From assembly GCF_022448905.1 (NCBI RefSeq), contig NZ_JAKVCW010000004.1, positions 124,001-188,000 of the forward strand: a stretch of DNA of 64,000 bases. Direction: 5' to 3'. This document shows, one piece after another, positions 63,194 through 64,000 of the stretch. Source of the DNA: Shimia sp. (lineage in GTDB: Bacteria > Pseudomonadota > Alphaproteobacteria > Rhodobacterales > Rhodobacteraceae). The position numbers and the translations under genes were made by a program. A model generated the notes under the pieces. It was given only the letters and a program-made list of their open reading frames with translations, searched no databases and was not told the DNA's origin. Numbering within the stretch: the stretch's first letter is position 1; the number at the start of each line of letters is the position of its first letter.

Positions 63194-64000
63194 TCAGGCT
63201 CGACGTATCCCAACGCCCACCGCCTTGCTTCTGCACATCTTTGTAGAACTGATCCACCAGCGCGGTGACAGGCAGGCTCGCGCCCACCTCATCCGCGGTC
63301 GACAGACAAATCCCAAGGTCTTTGCGCATCCAGTCCACGGCAAACCCGTGCTCAAACTCATCGTCGATCATGGTCTCATAGCGGTTCTGCATCTGCCAAC
63401 TGCCCGCAGCGCCACCGGCGATCACCTCGACAACTGCCCGGCCATCCAACCCGGCTTTCTCGGCAAAATGCAGCCCTTCTGACAGGCCCTGCACCAAGCC
63501 AGCGATACAAATCTGGTTCACCATTTTGGTCAACTGCCCGGCGCCGCTCCCGCCCAAACGCTTGATGGAGCGTCCATAGGCCTGCATCACCGGCTCCGCT
63601 GCGGCATAACTCGCTTCATCCCCGCCGCACATGATCGACAAAACGCCATTCTCGGCCCCGGCTTGTCCGCCAGACACAGGCGCATCCACAAAAGCGATGC
63701 CTTGCGCCTTACCCGCGTCATACAGCTCTGCCGTTACCTTGGCGGACACCGTGGTGTGATCGACAAAGATCGTGTCCGCCACCATGCCTTCAAACGCGCC
63801 ATTCTCGCCGATGCAGACCTGCCGCAGGTCATCGTCATTGCCAACACAGCACATCACAAAATCCGCGCCCTGCACGGCCTCTTTTGGCGTCGCACCAAAC
63901 GCCCCGCCGTGCTCCTGCGCCCAGGCTTCTGCCTTGGCAGTTGTGCGATTGAAAACAGTCACTTCGTGACCGGCCTTCACCAAATGGCCAGCCATCGGAT
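63168..64000 (-). CDS. NAD(P)-dependent 3-hydroxyisobutyrate dehydrogenase-type oxidoreductase, N-terminus outside window
   Basis: The frame is open to the right edge, so the first residues, including the G-x-G-x-x-G nucleotide loop, lie outside. Visible sequence starts P-M-A-G-H-L-V-K-A-G-H-E-V-T-V, which is the helix after that loop, and continues VDHTTVSAKV, FVDAPVSGGQAGAENG (substrate loop), GAGQLTKMVNQICIAG with the catalytic lysine, and a C-terminal FAVDWMRKDLGICL. These are the 3-hydroxyisobutyrate/tartronate semialdehyde reductase family motifs. It probably oxidises a 3-hydroxy acid in valine or related catabolism. Exact substrate unknown. An ATG at 63995 is an internal methionine. 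Confidence 0.88.
   Translation of the reverse strand, partial: PMAGHLVKAGHEVTVFNRTTAKAEAWAQEHGGAFGATPKEAVQGADFVMCCVGNDDDLRQVCIGENGAFEGMVADTIFVDHTTVSAKVTAELYDAGKAQGIAFVDAPVSGGQAGAENGVLSIMCGGDEASYAAAEPVMQAYGRSIKRLGGSGAGQLTKMVNQICIAGLVQGLSEGLHFAEKAGLDGRAVVEVIAGGAAGSWQMQNRYETMIDDEFEHGFAVDWMRKDLGICLSTADEVGASLPVTALVDQFYKDVQKQGGGRWDTSSLIKRLRAMG

Overview
The window reads as chromosomal DNA of an alphaproteobacterium of the family Rhodobacteraceae, most likely the Roseobacter group. The inference rests on GC-rich coding sequence, the lptD-surA-pdxA-rsmA order, an RNase E with a long acidic insert inside its S1 domain, an F1 ATPase inhibitor zeta-type gene (DUF1476), DctB/DctD, a magnesium-type HemB, and a methionine synthase split into separate proteins. 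I see no rRNA, tRNA, insertion sequence, phage gene or CRISPR array. Both window edges cut genes: lptD on the left, a 3-hydroxyisobutyrate dehydrogenase-type gene on the right.

Region by region. 1-4834 is an outer-membrane biogenesis/housekeeping operon (lptD', surA, pdxA, rsmA). 5363-6091 is an orphan alpha/beta-hydrolase-like gene. 6088-17209 is a catabolic block for an unknown, probably N-heterocyclic, compound: UPF0280 protein, 6-hydroxynicotinate reductase-like protein, a fused [2Fe-2S]/molybdopterin hydroxylase, its FAD subunit, a MarR regulator, and a complete Liv/urea-type ABC importer. 17317-19564 is a divergent pair (polytopic membrane protein plus PCuAC-like protein) that looks copper-related. 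19625-23448 encodes an ATP-dependent hydantoinase/oxoprolinase-type pair. 23476-31236 joins glutaryl-CoA dehydrogenase, an XRE-cupin regulator, a class III CoA-transferase and a second full Liv-type ABC importer. These blocks can be read together as: uptake, ring hydroxylation, ring reduction, lactam opening, then entry through glutaryl-CoA; that chain is inference.

31536-41460 is mostly housekeeping and regulation: rne with a long structured leader, a HAD phosphatase, the dctBD two-component pair (whose DctD lacks the GAFTGA loop), purQ, purS, purC and the ATPase inhibitor. 41624-49439 contains an MprF-like membrane protein, a homocysteine methyltransferase, a nuclease, a solute-binding protein, a radical SAM protein, a corrinoid-binding protein, a SAM methyltransferase and DUF1638; the homocysteine methyltransferase and corrinoid protein fit two parts of a split methionine synthase. 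49479-56405 holds an ATP-grasp protein, an XRE-cupin regulator divergent from an acyl-CoA ligase/FrnE-type DsbA pair, and two MFS exporters. 56521-64000 is mfd, a small membrane protein, hemB, a SYLF-domain lipoprotein, an esterase-like gene and the truncated dehydrogenase.

Non-coding signals include several strong intrinsic terminators, stem-loops between the binding-protein gene and first permease gene in both Liv operons, nested inverted repeats upstream of the second binding-protein gene, and a 40-base, 90 percent identical repeat in two convergent intergenic gaps 44 kb apart.
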